DNA from: a bacterium M00.F.Ca.ET.205.01.1.1 | GTDB taxonomy: Bacteria; Pseudomonadota; Alphaproteobacteria; Rhizobiales; Rhizobiaceae | DNA: 64,000 bases | Assembly (NCBI GenBank): GCA_004791255.1 | Contig: SRUQ01000004.1 | Span: 696,031-760,030 of the forward strand | Direction of reading: 5' to 3' | Shown here: positions 62,825 to 64,000 of the stretch, one piece after another | Numbering within the stretch: the first letter of the stretch is position 1 | Layout: each line of letters begins with the position of its first letter | Program-made: the position numbers and the translations under genes | The notes under the pieces: model-generated | Databases searched by the model: none | Told to the model about the DNA's origin: nothing | The model's input: the letters and a program-made list of their open reading frames with translations, nothing else

Positions 62825-63256
62825 CTATTGGCCGTCGTAAGGCTCGACCACGGCAAACGGTATTCCCAGCGATTCCAGCAAATCAAGAATACGTTTCGAG
62901 ATAACGAGGAGATAGTTTGCTGCGATCCCGAAGTCGTCGCGGCCTGCCTTTCCATTCACTTTCAACCAAACGAAGGGTGGCAGTTCTTGCCCAGGTTGAT
63001 CCTCATGAAACTCTTCGGATGACGTCACTTCGACGTCGGCGAACGTCGCACCTGAAAAACCCACCTGCTGCAATGCGCGCTGGGTTTCTTCGGTAACGAG
63101 ATAACACGGGAACGTCGTGACGAGCACATCACCAAACCAGCCCTCTACTTCGTAATGAAGCTTGGTCACAGTTGGCGGATGCACGCTCGCGTCAAGAACG
63201 GTGTGGTTGCCAAGCCCACCAGCGACGTTCGGTTCTATGTAAAAATATTGCATCAA
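62825..63256 (-). CDS. Immunity-like protein for the third ejection-toxin
   Basis: A 143-residue acidic protein: YFYIEPNVAGGLGNHTVLD at the N-terminus and LHYEVEGWFGDVLVTTFPCYL in the middle, a pattern I associate with toxin-linked immunity proteins. Its ATG overlaps the stop of the toxin gene by 4 bp, giving coupled expression. No signal peptide, so it would act in the cytoplasm. The gene is lower in GC than the virion genes. Exact family not assigned. Confidence 0.7.
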   Translation of the reverse strand: MMQYFYIEPNVAGGLGNHTVLDASVHPPTVTKLHYEVEGWFGDVLVTTFPCYLVTEETQRALQQVGFSGATFADVEVTSSEEFHEDQPGQELPPFVWLKVNGKAGRDDFGIAANYLLVISKRILDLLESLGIPFAVVEPYDGQ

Positions 63257-64000
63257 TCACCTATTGGAGGATTGAACAGATGCCCGTATTTCTTGTCGAT
63301 GTAAGTGACGTAGTCCAGCACTTGCTGGCGGGTTGGCTGGGGGTGCGACCTGTAAAATTTGTTCCATTCGTATCGGAAAACAGTCTTGTGCAAAAGGTTA
63401 TCAAGCCCCTTGGGAATTCCGCGAAGGTTCTGAAGCGAGTGCATTTCATCTTCGGCCACGAGGCCAAGATATCTCGTTAATACCTGCCGCTCTGCCGCGT
63501 GATGGACCACTACTTGACCCTCCAAGTTCGGGTATGCATCGAGGAACGTTTTTCGGTAATTGTTCGAAATTGCCTTGCCAAACGATGCTCCTGGATACTT
63601 TACCTTGGATGGGTCCCTGGCGATCGCCTTTATTATCTCAAGAAGCTCGGCCTTGTCAGGCTTGGCGCCTGTGCTCAAGCGGTAGGCGGCCTCTTTTGCT
63701 GCATCTATTGCACGAGACTCCGCCTGGACAGCCTGGCGAGCCACCGCCCTCTCGGCGGCGAGGTCCGATGCTGCGCGCGAGCCACTGGTTGCAAACTCCT
63801 CCAGCGGCTTGGCAAACTTGCCCGTCCCGCCGCGGACAATGGCCAGTCCTTTTGCAACGGCTTCGCCGACTGCCTCTAACGCTAGGCGCCCGTCGGCAAC
63901 CGCCCCCGAGCCGGGGGTAGCCGGGAGTTGTTCAAGGAAGCCCAAAGGGGAATCGTGCAGATCCTGGAGACCCAGCCCAATGTCATGCGGGATGCGGCCT
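63253..64000 (-). CDS. Ejection-type protein, probable copy 3, C-terminal part with HH-type nuclease toxin (partial)
   Basis: The frame is open to the window edge, so the gene begins outside. The visible 248 residues include a helical linker (GKFAKPLEEFATSGSRAASDL), a second helical part, and a C-terminal domain from LEGQVVVHHAAERQVLTRY to KTVFRYEWNKFYRSH. The HH followed by NLRGIPKG and an RxEW-like segment resembles C-terminal nuclease toxins of RHS and related polymorphic systems. Linker similarity (KPLEE) to copy 1 and position suggest it is a third ejection-protein paralogue, but its N-terminus is not visible. Confidence 0.7.
   Translation of the reverse strand, partial: GRIPHDIGLGLQDLHDSPLGFLEQLPATPGSGAVADGRLALEAVGEAVAKGLAIVRGGTGKFAKPLEEFATSGSRAASDLAAERAVARQAVQAESRAIDAAKEAAYRLSTGAKPDKAELLEIIKAIARDPSKVKYPGASFGKAISNNYRKTFLDAYPNLEGQVVVHHAAERQVLTRYLGLVAEDEMHSLQNLRGIPKGLDNLLHKTVFRYEWNKFYRSHPQPTRQQVLDYVTYIDKKYGHLFNPPIGD

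Noticed and set aside
35401..64000. Gene transfer agent or contractile tailocin
   Set aside because: Portal, tail tubular A and B, gp14-like and ejection proteins define a short-tailed podovirus; no sheath, baseplate or GTA-type tail genes are seen.
41375..64000. Type VI secretion effector locus
   Set aside because: Immunity types known from T6SS (Tdi1-like) occur, but there are no VgrG, Hcp, PAAR or sheath genes; the toxin-bearing proteins are phage ejection-type.

Overview
The window looks like a chromosomal segment of a rhizobial alphaproteobacterium, most likely Mesorhizobium or a near relative. The reasons are high GC, several long sugar or cyclitol ABC-transport operons, MocD/MocE-type proteins known from rhizopine catabolism, a DUF3309 peptide, and the palindromic intergenic repeats usual in that genus. 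The genus is inferred from gene content, not from a marker gene.

Left part (1-35.2 kb), chromosomal. A leftward operon (8552 to 1718) encodes a ribose-type ABC importer. One permease is fused to an SMP-30/gluconolactonase-like domain and a second SMP-30-like protein follows, so a sugar lactone or sugar acid is a reasonable substrate guess. At 8.8-12.9 kb a DHA2 exporter is divergent from an overlapping gene pair: an ornithine-cyclodeaminase-like enzyme and a histidine-ammonia-lyase-like enzyme whose MIO triad lacks its serine. From 24.2 back to 12.9 kb runs an eleven-gene leftward operon, with a divergent LacI regulator. It holds a Tat-type binding protein, two permeases, two MalK-like ATPases with complementary degenerate motifs, a Gfo/Idh/MocA dehydrogenase, a TIM-barrel isomerase, a DUF4432 protein, a MocD-like desaturase, a MocE-like Rieske protein and a PanB-like protein. 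Next come a siderophore-interacting protein, the two aconitase X subunits, a DUF3309 peptide, a PEMT/ICMT-type membrane methyltransferase, MsrA, a GT39-type membrane glycosyltransferase, a channel-like membrane protein and a 31-codon putative RiPP precursor with its own terminator.

Right part (35.4-64 kb), prophage. This is a leftward podovirus-type virion cluster (T7/BPP-1-like gene content). Read in transcription order it has a gp13-like protein, portal, Bbp19-like protein, a head protein, scaffold, capsid, two tail tubular proteins, a coiled-coil protein, a gp14-like core protein, ejection protein, tailspike, and a lysis cassette of GH108 endolysin, holins and Rz/Rz1 spanins. Terminase, integrase and attachment sites are not in the window. 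Rightward cargo genes sit between the virion genes: a glycine-zipper lipoprotein, a SAM methyltransferase, an NTF2-like protein and a broken FkbM methyltransferase. Palindromic repeats lie at many of the junctions.

The most interesting system is the set of large ejection proteins. Two paralogues share their N-terminal part (42.3-44.1 and 55.7-58.0 kb), and the C-terminal end of what is probably a third lies at the right edge. Their C-terminal ends differ and resemble polymorphic toxins: an HNH-like nuclease tail followed by a SUKH (SMI1/KNR4) immunity gene, an HH-type nuclease tail followed by an immunity-like gene, and a decayed toxin plus Tdi1-like tail behind an in-frame amber codon. Orphan immunity genes and remnants lie downstream, bounded by a dispersed inverted repeat with the core ATTACGGTGACAGTGCAC. 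This suggests a phage particle, or a phage-derived locus, that carries exchangeable toxin-immunity cassettes on its DNA-ejection proteins. Several virion genes carry frameshifts or a stop, so this copy is probably defective unless those are sequencing errors.
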